Made by a program: the position numbers and the translations under genes. From Cloeon dipterum (lineage: Eukaryota; Arthropoda; Insecta; Ephemeroptera; Baetidae), in contig NC_088786.1 of NCBI RefSeq assembly GCF_949628265.1, positions 14,632,001 to 14,696,000 of the forward strand: a stretch of DNA of 64,000 bases. The letters are read 5' to 3'. Positions 33,749 to 48,700 of this stretch are shown here, piece by piece. Numbering within the stretch: the stretch's first letter is position 1; every line of letters starts with the position of its first letter. Below the pieces are notes generated by a model. The model had not been told where the DNA came from. It searched no databases and worked only from the letters and a program-made list of their open reading frames with translations.

Positions 33749-36700
33749 CTGAAATTAACGATTTATCATTAACACAAATTACTTCTGAAATAATCAACTT
33801 TGAAAATTTTTGTTTTCATATTTCTTTCTCTAATTTTAATTTAATGAACGATCAAAAGTTGGAAATTTATTGAAGATTGAACTCAGGATAAAAATCATCT
33901 AAAAATGTTAATCTTGTAAAAAAATTACGAGTCATGATCTTTTTCTAGATATTGAAAGTGAAAATCGCACCTTTTAACTAAAGAAACGAGTTCCTGCTCG
34001 AGTTGTTCGTGCCTGAAAAGGGGTAGTCCTGGCAGTTGGGGGTTTTCCAGCCTGCTGGGCCTGGCGCGCTCCACCCGGTCGCACTCGGCCTCGGACAGCT
34101 CGTGGGAGTCTGAAAAGCCCGAGGGCGGCTGGAGGGGGTCCTGGCCGAGGCCCACTGGTCCTCCGCTGGGCCGCCTGAAAGCACAGGGCTGCGTCAGTGC
34201 AAACTCGTCCTCGGGGCAGCCAGAGGGGGTGCAAGGGGCCGAACTACCTGCCACCTACTTGAACTACCTGGTTGGCCCTTCACATCTGCGAGACCTGTGC
34301 GTCACTTCGGGCGACGCTTCAGCCGACTCAGTGCTTGAATCCCGCTCGTACATTTTGTCTGCAAAAATATTAAACAAGTTAAATTGAGCAAAAAATCACA
34401 ATAAATAATTTTACTTATCATTTCATTGAATATTATATGCATTTATGCATATTGATAAGGACATTTTTTTATTTTATTCAAATTTGTTTGCAAATTAGTT
34501 TTATACATAAATTATTTCATAAAAAACATGCTGCCTGGTAAGATGAATAATTGATACAGCCGTGTCTTTTAGGAAATTTAAAAAATATATTTGGTAAACA
34601 TTTGTAAGAAATTAGCGGCAAGATAAAATAATTTTGAAGACACAATAATATTTTAATTTGCCTCCAAGGAATCATTAAAACAATCAACAAATTTCCAAAA
34701 CCTTGCCTTCTACCTCAATCATTACCTTGTTTTTGTCCGTGCAAATGATATGTGGATCTGGAGCTGAAGTTAGCGTTAACTCTGCTGGCACTGCTGTCTG
34801 AGTCCGCGCTGTCTGCCATAGCGCAGCTTCTCGGCCGTCCAAGGGGCGGCGGCGAGTGTCTGCTCTGGCGACTGCGGCCCCCATTTGAGCTGGACACGCC
34901 AGTTGTGCTGCTAAGTGGTAGCGTCTGCTGACTCGATATGCAAGAGATTTCTGTCAAAACACAAACAACCCTTACTTAGTCTCGGATATATTGGGAAAAA
35001 AGCAGCGGGATTGCGTTGGATTTGATTACTTTATTACTGGATAGTAGGATTATTTACCAACTAAAAACTTTAAATCTAGTAAAGTTAAAAATAATTTAAG
35101 GCACGGTGGTGCATTCCAGTCGGAGGACACTCAAATTATTTTATTTTCGCTGATACCTTTTTTTGATAGCATTTTTCATATAATAAAAATGTAACTCAAA
35201 ACAAAAAATCTGACAAATATTTGTTTCTTGTACTTGATTAACAGATAAAAACTTGCTTGCAAGAGTATTTTAAATGTTCTCGAAAACATTTCAAAAAATA
35301 TTTCTTTTATATTATGGTAAATTACTCTTCTTCCTTGTTAGAGAAGTTAATTTACTTTTCCAGTATAAAGACAAAAATTAAACTGGGTGGTTTTCAGGGA
35401 GTTAGTTGAGGGTTCTCATCAAGATTTAGGCACAGTGAGTGTACCTAAACTGAGACCATCTGGAGGGCTATTGGATGTACGTTTTGGTAAGCAGGCTGGC
35501 TCGCCGGGCACGTTGCTCACGATGCGGCCGTTGGACTTGCGCCGCACGCGCGAGTAGTACTCCTTGCTGCCAGCCGCTGCCTGCTGCTTGTAGCCACCGC
35601 TGGCCACCGCAGCGGCTGCTGACGAGCCACTCGGCTGGCCGGCATAGCACTCCTGTTGGCTGAACGTCTGGAACTGCATGCAGTAATCCATGGTCTGGTG
35701 GCCGTTATTCTGCGCTGCCGCCGTGTTCAGGCTAAACGTTGCGTACGGACAGATTTCGTAGTCTTGAGCTGAAAAATTAAATAAAAACACGCTGTCGAAA
35801 ATTCTGCATTCGGATCTATGGGAATGGACAAATTCAAATGAGCATGCAGGAGATTTTTTGTGAGAGGAAGTAAGCTGCTAACAACAAGGATTTCATGGAT
35901 ATGCTACAAAATGAAACATATTTCTCCAAAATTCTAAGTTAAAACGGCTGGTATTTGCAGCTATATTTGGATTTTTTGTTCCAGGTTATAGATTGCGTAT
36001 GTGTAGCGTAAGGGGTCGAAAAAGTTTCCTATAAATTTTTAGACTTTAATGAGGCTAAAATTACTGTCTTAAAACTTTTATTTAAACACTGATTGAATAA
36101 AATCACGTGGAGTAGAGCCATTGGTAAAACAAATATCGCAGTTGCATTGAAAAAGTTCAGTGCTTAAATAAGCAGGATGAATATATTTATTTATTAATCG
36201 CAAAAAAGTTAAAACACACGACACATGAAATAGCTCTATAAAAATACAAAAGCTTCTCTCCGTGTGTATGAATAAACGTCTAAGAACATGTATGCAGAGG
36301 TTATTTCAGACCTGAATAGAAAATTGTGTGTATTTATATGGAAAAAATATTCAATTGAAAAATAGCTTTAAAATATTAGCGTATTTTTCTAAATGTTACT
36401 TTGAAGAGAATTTCGTAAGTCCATGAAAATAGTACAGTTTCAAAAACAAACCAAATAAGTTGATGCACCGCAAATTTAGGCACTGCACATTGCCCATCGC
36501 GAAATACAAAAATGATTATAAAACGTTTAAAAGAGCGAGCAGACCGTGCATTTGAGAATTTTAATGTCATTGAGCTATAAGCGCGTGCAAGAAAGTGAGG
36601 GGGCATACCGGAAGTGGTATCGCTGCCTTTGTGACAGCTCAGGGAAGAATCGGCGGCCTTACGTGCTGGACTCGGCGAGTACAGCTGGCCCCGGTGGTGC

Positions 36701-39700
36701 TGCTGCTGGTCCGAGTTGCGCTTGTTTTCCATCTCCATTAGCAAAGTCTTGCCCAGATATCTATTCTGCTCGGCTGTCGTCACACTTGTGCTGCTGCTTG
36801 AACTCTGCTGGTAGCCCTCGTATTGCCTGGAGAGGAAACGATATAATTAGGTTATTTTCTGAGGAGTTCTATTCAAACCTTCGCCGCACGATGATGCAGA
36901 CACACACGGCCACGGCGGCGGTGCAAATAAGCCCGGAAATTATAGGCACGATCACGGTCGGGTCCGTGAAAGACACGGAATGCTGCGAGCCAGGTTTTTG
37001 CGGCTCCAGGTCAGGCATCACGATTTCTGTAAAAGAAATTATTGATATTAAAAGATGATTTTTTTAATCTTGCGTGGATATAGAGGCACGAAATAAATGA
37101 CCATAATAGTTATCGATTTTCCAATTTATTCAGGAACGGATTCAATACCTTCCATCGAGTTTCTGGTGGCGAAGATGTATTCATGCTGCACTCCACCTGC
37201 ATCACTCTGCGCTCCGACTCGAACATAGTACCACCTGGACGGATGAAGGTCTCTAAGTGTGACCTCACCTTGGTCTGGTGAGATCTTACTGGAGATCAGG
37301 GTCCATGGCACACCTTGACGAGCTTCTCGCAGCTCCACCGTGAAGTAGTTGATGGCACAGCCTCCGCTGGTCCACGAGTCCAAGAACAGTGTGACGCAGG
37401 TTGAGTTGGCCTCGAGGAACTCCTCCTGACTTGGCGCTCTTGGAGCTGAAATTTAAGTTGAGGTAAATAAATATTCAAAGCAAGATGTAGTATATGGGTG
37501 TTACCTGAGCCTTTGGTAGAGACGGAAACCGTCTGGCTGTGTTTGCCCTTGCCAACCTTGTTGATAGCCGAGACGTGAAGGTTGTATGGGGTGCCGCAGG
37601 ACAACTTGCCTAGCACGAAGTTTCGTCTGTCTGCGTCGATCATCTGGTGCTGCCACTCAACGGCATTATCTTTCTTGTAGTGGATCACAAACCCTGTCGA
37701 GTAACCGATTATTGATGAGTAGTGTTATTTGGCAATATAAATAAAAAATACAGCAAAGGTGGGCAATTTAAAAAATTATTTAGCCATTAATACAGCAAAA
37801 TTGATTAAAATCACATATTTTTTAACCATTGCGTTCTTTATATATAAGCTTGTTTATTCTTGCTAAAGTCAATCAATTTATACATTAAATGGAATAAATT
37901 TGTTAATAAAACTAGCAAATAAATTGCAAAAATGATCGATTGCATAAGTAATTTCTCCCTGCACTGAGCCACTGTATTTATTCAAGTTAACATTAAAATT
38001 ATATACATTAAAAAACACATTCTCACGTCGCTAGAAATATGTGGTCTCGCCGTTCAGCATTTTTTCTCTGGTACTGTTTGCCCTACCTTGATTAGAAATT
38101 TTTATTTTTATTTTGAAATTTTTATTTAATAAATTTTATAGTATTTGACCTAATCAAGAATAAACAAGAATTAAGTTAGGAAGAGATTTTAAATTATTAT
38201 TAATTTAATATTCGCACCTGTTATTGGACTTCCTCCGTCATCGGTTAGTCTCCACTGAACAGTGAGGCTGTTGGCGGCAGCGGCCAAAACGTTCATTGTT
38301 GGAATGGCGGGCACCACGCGAACTATCACCTCATAATGAACCTCATCCTTGCCGTATACGTTTTCCACGTGACAAGTGTAGTTGCCTTGGTCAGAAATGC
38401 TAACGGATGCCAAAGAAAGACTGTTGTCTGGTAGAATTTGGATGTTGCTGTCCGATTGGCTGACTGTGCGTGACTGGAACTTCCAAACCTTTTCGGGAGC
38501 AGGAAGTCCCACGGTGATGCAACTCATGCTCAGAGACTGGCCCAGGTTGACCACCAATTTTTTGGTGAAACCTGCTACGCGAGCTGGGACTGGAATTAAA
38601 AAGTATAATAAAATCAAATATGAAATAAATCCAATCACAGAAATGGCTTATTGATTGGTTTACTGTACAAATAAAAACTGTTAATGATACAATTTAACAG
38701 TGTATCATTTCACAAGCTTCATTGGTGAAAGAGCTTATTTGACATTTAATCAACGTCTTTCCTTGTAAGGTTTTAGGTTATCAAGTACCAACCTCTGAGA
38801 ACAGGTGATTGCGTGACTTTAGCACTCGGTTGTCCTTCGCCCACCCTCGTTGAAGCCGTAACCCAGAATTCGTAGGTGCTGAATTCCTTCAAGCGTCTGG
38901 CTTCAAATGTCGGGTCGCGGTCGCCGAAAACTACCTCTTTGATTACTTCCTAGAATTCAGTCAATTCGATGTTCTATGATGATTATAGCCGTGGGCGAAG
39001 CACTTCACCGATTTCGATGGCACACAAGCAAGAGAAACACACTTGGAAAGCTATCATGCAACCTGATGCGCGTAGGAGTCAAGCAGGTTGTCTAACTAAC
39101 TTTATAAGACCGTAAGCTAATTGTGTGGCATGGGCTAAGATTAATTGTAAGCACAGAATCAATCTGGTATGTTCTGAATCGTTTTACTAGGTTTTTGATA
39201 TCAAGTTAATTATTATCAATTTTAATTTATCAACTCATGAACATTAGGTATATGCACTGGAAAGCGTAGCAAAGTTAATTTTATCCAAATATAATTAATT
39301 ATTTATTTACTAATTTTTGTTCACAGTTTACCTTTGGCCCACTTTGCTGGATAGCGTTTATGTAGACGTGGTAGCGTGTGATGATTCCATTCGGGCGAGC
39401 TGGTCTCGCCCAAGTAACCAGAATGCTCTCCGAGGTCATGGAAACAGCTTTTATTTGTTCAGGCGGGCCAGGCACTGACGGACAAAAATGCGGCTGTACT
39501 TTTTTACCCAGTCGGATCCGTTTACGACAACAAACCATCCTCATCGGTGGTGCAAAAAATAGGCGGCGAGCGCACACCGTCACCGAGCGCAGTGTGTGCG
39601 GCCACGCGCAAGCTGTAGTTGCCGTAGAACGCCAGCCCATGGATGCTCGTCTCCAGATTCGTCGTTTTCTTCACCTCCACTTCTGAACTCACGTCTGATC

Positions 39701-42700
39701 CAAGGGAAAGGAAACAATCATTGTAATCGAGTGGTATAATACTCCTAGTGCGATATACGACACTGTAGAATTAGGTTTTTTTAAGTTAAACATGATCATT
39801 GATATTTGAGTGGCCCATACAACGAGTAAAATTGATATCCGAGGGAACGTTGTGAAAATTTGGCGTTAGCATGAAAATTATTTTGCTTTAATAAAAATTT
39901 AAATGAATCAGTAATTAATTTTATTAGTGATTAATGCAAATAACTGTTTGTGTCTAACAGTATGTAAACAGTTGTTGCTATTTTGTAAATAGTGAATTCA
40001 CATCAGCATTTCTGATTTAGAGCAAAATATGGATAAAAGTTGCATTGTGTGCAAAACCATTCAACTATATATTTGCACACGTACCATTATTTGCTGACGA
40101 CACGAGCTGGTAAAACACTTTGTAACCTTCGACGATGCCATTACGCATTTCAACTGGGGGAGGATCCCATCGCGTCCAAATGCTTTGCGATGACTGCATC
40201 TTGCAGCGAAAGTTTGTTGGCGCCGCATCGGGAACTGTGCACATAAATTTTGCGATTTTATTGTTAAATAATTATGCGTATTCAGTTTCAAGATGTGAAG
40301 GTCCATATAATAACGAAACTAAGATATTGCTTTATTGCGTCAGGTTCAAGCAATACAATATTAAATATGATTCAAGTCATCTTCGATAAATAATTAATAT
40401 TGCAATAGTTTATTAAGTATTGTGGAATTTCCCTTTATTCTAAAGTATATCGTAGTCAATTATTTTTTATTGTCACATTGAGCACATTTTAAATAAAAAA
40501 CAAGCAATTTGAAAAAAATTGTAATAAATGCGTGTTGGACGTAATTAGCTTAAAAACCAATGAAATTGCGTCAGTTGGTTGATTTCAAACCGTCTTTTTA
40601 AGCATTTTGTTTTTGGAGGAGTGAGTTCCAAATAGGATGGGGGTGACGAGGGTACTCACCACCCTGCTTTGTGGTGACAATGAGCGGCGCCGACGAGGGC
40701 CCGTGTCCAACTTGGTTGAAAGCCCTGACGGTAATCTGATACCTGGTGAACTGCTTGAGGTCGGCAAGGTTGATCTCGAGACGGTTGCGGCCGCGCACCC
40801 TCCTCAGCTGCGCCGGCGACTCACCCAGCGCCGACACCTCTTTATAAGCCACTTGATAGCCCAGAATTTCGCCGTTCGAGTAGCTGGATGCGGGCGGCTG
40901 TCAAAATATCAAGTTTTCCTGTGTATGCAGCTCGCAACGACAAGCACCTCTCACGGCTAATTGACCCACCCTTGTTTATATTGTGCGTGCACGTGCGACT
41001 AGAATGAGAGGGACACTCGGACGAGAGCACGAGCGTTGTCACTGCATTGTTTGCTTTGAATTGGGTCAAATGTCTGCCTTTGAAGTGGACCGAAAACTCT
41101 TGCTCAAATTAACTGCAGACTTACTGTCCTAACAAAGAATTACTAAAAAATCGACAATTTCACAAAATAACTGAACTCAATTAATCGCGTAATTTAACTC
41201 GGTACTTCATTCAAAAATTTCAACTGTGATTAGGTCTAAAAAAGTGAGATTCTGGTGACCGCGATAAAACAAAATTTCTGAAGAGCAATGAAACTAATTG
41301 TTTATATATAATCATTTGTTTTTTTCCTATTGTGAGTGTGAGAGAACCACTCGAAATGAAGACGTATTTTCGCAAATGAAAATAATGAATTCATTTTACC
41401 AATAATGAGGAAGGCCTTATTTGATTGTTCTCCCCACTACCACTTACGTGAGCAATTTGCGAAAAATCATTGACTATCTATCTTTGGCAGGACTAAATTC
41501 AATAAATATGCCATTTTTAAATTTCCAGAAAAGTTTGATTTTTTTACATTGGTCATGACAATATCTCATATTTTGCTTTATAGGTTTTCCATTTAATGGC
41601 AATTGCCCTTATTTTCTGGTTTAAGAAGACACATAATTTTATTCCGGTTTGACATTCATTCAAGAATACGTGTATTTCGCTATTGCGTAAAAGACTGTAA
41701 CTCTATTATCTCATAAGACTCTCTGCTACAGCTAATCGATCTCCACTAAATATATATATATATACACCCAAGAGACTGGAAAAACAGTTGTCTATTGCAC
41801 ATCCCCAATGATTCCACCCATGTCACAAGGGAGAAAAAAAGTTGTTTTAGAATTTGCTGCACTGGCTCGGCAAAATAGAGGCCAATTGAATGTCGTCTTC
41901 AGACGTTTCCGCCTCATTTCGCTCTCCTTTTATAAGAGGCCCGCGGATTGATGCTTTCGATTTGCCGCACGCAAGCACGGATCACGAGGCAGACGAAAGC
42001 ATGCCTGAGGGGGTGGGTGGGGGTGAGGGCTGGGAGGGAGGATTCAAGCGAATTGGCTCACCTTCCATCTGACTTGTAAGCTGTCGGGCGAGCTCGACTC
42101 GGCCGACACGTCGACAGGTGGTCCGCTCGGCGCTGAAGATAAATTACTTAAGTGTGCTCTTTTCGCACAAGGGTTGGTTGAATACTCACCCTCTTGCGTG
42201 GTGAGCGCTAGCAGGGCCGGGTGGCTGGGCGCGCCGAGGCCCACCTCGTTGACGGCCATCACGCGCAGCAAGTAGGCCGTGGCCGGCCGCAGGCCAGAGA
42301 TCCGCGCGCTGCGTGCCTCACTGCCCACCGTCGCATTTTGCCACACGCTCTCCGGCGACATCGGAATGCCACTGCTGCACGCCAAAATGCAAATTAATTA
42401 AAGCAGCACGGTGTGACAGCACAAATTTAATTGCATGCTAAACTCATTTCCATTATTAAAAAATGAATTTATCGAGATTATAATTACTGGTTTGGTGCTA
42501 CCAGTTGAATAAGGTTTTGCCAATGAGTGCACCCTTTTTGCTCTTTAAATTGTCATTTGAGAACCCAAAAATATATTACAGGTTCGACAAAATTTCTCAT
42601 ACTAGACGTGGACACTGCTGTAGATTTGCTGTATTTTCCTGTTGACAAAGTATGCTTTTCCAAGAATTTTCATTCAAGAATTTAATGTTGTTATTATTAA

Positions 42701-45700
42701 TGATGGGTACTAAAGACGAAGTCAACAACCAAACTGGCCCCAGAGAACTGTGTGGCAATATCTTTTTTGTCTTGAACAAGACACTAAATACCTAAAATTG
42801 GTGTTCAGTAAATCACACATTCTTTTAAAATTGCCTAATAATAATAAATTAAACTTTATAGTTCATACAGGGAACAATAAACCTTCTTTAGGATCACTGG
42901 ATATGTCTGTCAATTGCCAACTAGTTGGTTTTGTAACTGAACTAATTTACTACGATGACAACCTATCAAGCAAAGATTCGTTCAAGTTTTTCAAAATCAG
43001 CCTTTAAATTGAAGATTTAAATTGCGACATAGCCAATCTTTAATCCAAAACATAATGGAAGGAACAATAAACATTTTCACCGACGGTTTAAAGTAGGGAT
43101 TTTATTTATTCATATATTAACATGTTAGTTGAATAAGCTAGTTTGTGCAAATTTGTGCATGTGAATCATTGACATCCTAGCCTTCACTTACAAAGAAGCA
43201 ATAATTATTACCTTGCTGGAAGGGTTGTCTGCTGCTCTCTATACTGAACTACATAATGCGAAATTGCTGCGTGTCCTGAATATGGAGCAGACCATCCGAT
43301 AGTAATCGACCTGCTCAGAGCTTCTTGCAAAACTATTCCGTTTGGCGATTCTGGTGGCTCTGAAAATTGATCAACAAGTAATAAAACACTCGCTCAAAAT
43401 AATTTCGTTTAGTCTCCCAATACTTAGTGAGATCTAATTCTTGCGTTCTGTCTTTCTGAACGTTACTTTTGTTCATTCGTTTAAAGCGAAAAACATACTA
43501 AATATGTTTTATCTGTTTTTTCCTCCTTGGGGAAAATTCCTTGACTAGAAAATTGTTAGATGCGAAGGCAGAATACAATGCATGACATTTTTTTTTTATT
43601 AAATTTAACTTCTGTTTTTAAAACTCTTTTCCAAAACAAATCAGCAATATCAACTTTGTAGCTAGACATGGTTACATCATTAGTCACAATTACCTAATTC
43701 GTTTAAATGTTGGAAGGTTGGTCGAGACAAGTGCGAAAAGTTACACGTTTTGCACCGAGGAATAAATCACTCAAGCACCGCGACAGGCGGCAACATTAAA
43801 TCCGGATTAGCAAAGTTGAGAGACTGCAGAGCATGCCACGAATATGATTAACTCGCGAAACATGCGGCGCAAAACAAACCAGCTTTAACGCGTATCAGAT
43901 CTGAGCTCTCTCTCATTTAATTTCCTCTGCGGCCGAGTGACACATGCAATTTCCTACCCTTGACGTTTAAGTAGAGGGTGAGTTCATCCTGGCCGAACTC
44001 GTTGCTGGCGACGCAGCGGTAGGCGCCGGTGTCGCGGCGCGAGAGACCAGTAAGATGCAGCTCTGCTGCCACGCCGCCTCCGGAGGTGGAAACCTCGCGC
44101 ACCTGCCCCATGGACAGCGACCGTGGACCCAGCACCCACGTGACGCGCAGGGGTGCGTCCCCCACCGCCGGACACACTAGCACCGTCGTCTCGCCCGCCA
44201 CCACGCTCTGGTTCACCACTTTCTGGCTGAAGTGTGCTGGAACTGGAAATTAGTTATGATATGATAATGTTTTTTGTCATGACTCACGCAGAAATTAACA
44301 GCGCATTTTTTTAAATATTGTAAAAATCAAGTAATCTATTTTCTGGCTGCTTAAACATTAAACTTAGATGCAATTTAAAATAAATTTGAAAAATCGGGTT
44401 CAGTATAAAAATATGATTTAACTTTTGAAGCTCGTTTTCTTTAATTTTATTTAATAATCAGTCAGCCAGGTAACTAACATGTAACTGATTAATTTTTTTG
44501 TTTTATTTTTTTATTTTTAATGGAGATTCATTGTTAGAATAAAGAGAAACGTTGGTCAAAAACTGACCGAACATAACAAAAAGCGATCTAGAGATCAAAA
44601 TTTCCGGCAATGATGTATGAAATCTATGAAAAATAAGTCAACTTTTCTTAAAGAGCTGTGCCAGCTTGGATACGTTCAGGACCTAAAATAAGAAGTGGGG
44701 TCGGGATTAGGGTGGCTTCAAATCTAATATAAAATAATAAAATATTTGTGCTTGAAAATGTTAAATTAAGAAATAATACAAGTAGATATCTTCAAATTGC
44801 CAATCCATAAATCTGGAATATTATGGGCTACAATGAATTTTTTCCTCACTAACATTTTTCACAAAATCTTTCAAAAAATGAAAACTCTCTAGAAAGAGTC
44901 ATAAGGAATCGAAAAATCCTGAAAAAGTTTATTGATTTGTAAAGACAGTTCTTAAAGTTATACCTAGAGAGTTTAAAACTTTTATTGATTTGAAGCTTGT
45001 TGTTTGGAGATTTGACAAGAACTAACTTGTTTTAAGCTCGTCAGATCTGTTGTGTGAAAAATGTGGTTTGGCGTAGAATGCACCAAACAAAATTTTTGGT
45101 AAAGAGACAAAAAATTGGAACTTCATTTGCCCCAAATAGTGTAGATAGACTCACCACTGACGCGGAGGAAAATTGATTTGCTCAGTCCAGGCCCGATGCC
45201 ATTGTTTGCCTGGCACATGTAGTGGCCCTGATGAGATGAGTCGGCCGCGTGGATCACAATGGAGCCATTGTTGGCGATGAATTGACGGGGCCCAGGCTGC
45301 AGAGGGACAAACTCGTCTGACGCCGAACCTGTAGCAAAAGCAGGCGCGCGCGGTCTTAGCTTTATTGTTTTGGCCTCTACGTGACTCACATGAAAGCCAA
45401 AGAGAGCAAGACCGGGCGGGCGCGGGTGGATGCTGAGTAAAAAATCACCCAGCCCGGCGCGTGTGCACCCTTTTCCTTGCGTATACGGCGAGCGCAACCT
45501 TTTTCCTAACAACGTGATATTCAATTTGCAGCAATCTGTCTCAGGACTCACCAGAAATGAAATTAGGACGTGAGTGTCCTGCCAAGTGCAAAAACAAAGC
45601 CCGGAAAACGAGACAATTGCAGCGAAAAAAAGAAGTTAGGGAGTGGCCTCACCGTCTGCAATTAACGAGCCTCATATTGGAACAGCAGCTAAGCTGGTTT

Positions 45701-48700
45701 TTAATTTCTTGTCACGTCAGTTGTTGTCACGTCTATTATACGTTTAGCAACAATAATCGGACCTTTCGCCAATCAGAGGTCAGTTAAGACTGTTCACTAA
45801 TTTGAATTAATTTCTTTTCTCCTTACAACCTCCACTAAATTGGAACTAATAACTTTTCCAATGATGCTTTTGGATACTAAACGGAGGTCAACTAAATCAA
45901 CGAGCAGACCTCGCACCGGTAATGTATCTCTCTGGCTTCAAGTTTACAAAATTAAATTAATCTTGCTCCACTGGTCAGTGTGTTCAACTTGGTTTCCGAG
46001 TGGGCAAATTTCGTACCTCTGGACCGCAGCCATGTGGATGTCGGGTGAGGAAAGCCACTCGCTTGGCAGTGGAGAACAACCGAGTGTTGGTAAAGGACGG
46101 ACGTATCCTTCGGCTCCAACTCCCACATCGGAGCAACTGAAGCAAAACACGACAGTAACTCGCTAATTAACAACGAATTGTACAAGGAAAAACCGCATCA
46201 CAGCTCGTAAACCGCGTGCTCTCTCTGTTTGATTAGGTGACAAACTTTTGACAACGTGTACATACACTACAACAGTTTTGGTTTGTATTTTCGAACGTAT
46301 TAGTGTAAAAAAGGGTTGAAATTTTTTCAGAGAGTTGATATTAAAATTTTAAACAAATAAACTGCTTTTCAATTTTAGAACGTGATTAAAAGTTGGTTAT
46401 TAGAACAAAATATGACTCAATAAATAGACGTATTTAAAAACTCACCTCTGACTACAAGTCTGGCGGTGAAATTAGCAGTGGCCGCTGCATTGCTGGCGAT
46501 GCAGGTGTATTGACCAGAGTGTCTTGCAGCCAGGTTCATAAACAAAAGGTTGCTTACAAACTGGTGTTGTTGCTCGGCGACGTCAGGTTCCGGCGCGAGT
46601 GGCGTGCCATCTTTCCGCCACGAAATCGAAATGGGGAAGTCACCTGAGATGATGCTACATGACACCTGGGCACGCATGCCCTCGCGAAGGGTGGCCGGGA
46701 ATTGGAACGGCGCGATTTCAGGTGGTTCTGAGTCACATAAAAATAGGCCCTTCTGATCAAAAATAATTTCTTACCGTGGAAGAATCAGATAAAATTGCTA
46801 TTTTCTGAGGGTGGATTTTTATATTTAATAGTTTGACTTAAGATAAAAACTATATGTGTCTTAACTTGTGTTTACACTAAAGATATTTTCTAAGCATGAT
46901 ATTTTTTTAATTGAAGTATGGGAAAAGCGGAATAATATAAATCATATAAATATCGAATATTGAGTGTAAAAATCTGCAAAAACTCACTCATTATATCTAG
47001 CCCAAGGCTAGATTGTGCAGACTGTCCTTGTGTATTTGAGACTACGCAAGAGTATTGTCCACTGTCCACACTGCCTTCGACGTTTTTGATGAGCAAAGTT
47101 CCATTAGGAAAGACCCGCTGGCGAGGATTGGCTGGCAAGGACAGGTCACCCTGACGCCAGGTGACGCTCGAAATCGGAAATCCTGCCACGGGGCAGCGGA
47201 GGAAGACGTCCGTTCCCGCGACCACGGTCAAATTTCGCGGCGGTCGAGCTGATGGAGGACCTGAAATAAAAGTTATCAACTTGAGAATATTTTACTATCG
47301 TTTTTTTACCATAAAAAAAATCATTTGCTAAAACACAAGATCCGATTCTGTTTGACTTGAAATTCCATTAATAAATTCAAATCTCCTACCATAAACATTG
47401 AGTGGAGCAGAGTGCGAGGTAGACCCTGCTGAGTTGGAAGCTACGCACGAATAGAGCCCTCCGTGGTGCACCCTGGCGGAGGTGATGTTTAGGTGGCTGA
47501 CGACGTCGCCGCCCGAGGCCAAGAAGGAATTGAGCACAAGGCCGTTGCTGCCACCCAGTTCGGCCCCATCCAGTAGCCAGGTGATGTGCGGGTGCGGCGA
47601 CCCTGACGCTGCACATCTCAGGGACACACTAGGCCCTGGCTGGATTGTTTGAGCGATAAACGTGCCGAGCAGCTCAGGTGCGACAGCTGATAACATTATT
47701 TAGGGAATCCTTATTGATATCTTTTTAAAAACCTCTTGTAACTCTCGAAAAATGAATCATTATAAAGCAGTTTCAGTATTTTTAAACATTGATGGATTTA
47801 AAATAGATGTTAAGAAATTCTCTAAACTGCAAACAGTCATACCTCCTAGCGTTAGCTCTGAGCTACCCTGAGCGTTGTCCTCGGTGCCGCGGACAAGGCA
47901 CTGGTACATGCCCCTGTCGGATCGAGCCACCCCGTGGATGGTAAGCACCTTGCCACTTTCTGTGTAGGCATGACGGCCACCCATGTTAAGAGGTCGGCCA
48001 TCTTTGAACCAGGCCACCTCCAGAGGCCCAGCCGCATCTCCACCGATTGTGCAGTTCATCATGGCCAACGATCCCGCATCCACAGTTTGCTGCTGCGGCC
48101 GAATGTAGGCCGACAATGGTGCCGTCACAGTCAGCGTCATCTGATAGAAAATATTGCAATGACACTAAAAACATTTTTTTTTTATTAATCCGAGGTTTCG
48201 TTTTTATTTATTTATTTTTATTTAAAAAAAGCTTTCAGTTGATCATATACAGTTACAATAATGAAAATTAGCTTTTTTATAATATTTCTAGTCGAGTAAA
48301 ACAGCATAAAACTAGACGGCATATAGATTCTTGTGACAAGAATCAAGTCCGGTCGCACTCTAGTCCAATAAAGTGGTTAAATTTATCGCCATTCTTCTTT
48401 CTGTTCGTGATAGCGCGGCGAAATGAATGAATCGAGTGAGCAAGCAAGCAAGCCGGAAATCAATCTGGCTAAAAGTTGGAGGCCGGGGATAATCAAATGT
48501 GTGTGCGGGACAGTTTGGCTGCAAATTATCGGTCGGAACTTACGTCTCGCCTGTCCTCCCCGAGCGGATTGTTGGCGACACAAATGTAGCGGCCGGAGTC
48601 GCTTGTTTGGGGTCTCAGCAGCTGCAGCACGTTTCCCATGGGTCTAATGAAAGGCGACACCAGGCTGATTTCCTGCTGCATCAGGCCCGTCTCCCGGTAC

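Noticed and set aside
34240..34267. Apparent premature stop (TAG) in the Dscam tail right after a cytoplasmic exon
   Set aside because: A 93-base GT-AG intron removes it, and the next exon continues the conserved [12 protein letters not shown] block in frame.
44029..44253. Antisense open frame opposite Dscam Ig9
   Set aside because: A GC-rich shadow of the real coding exon, with no features of its own.
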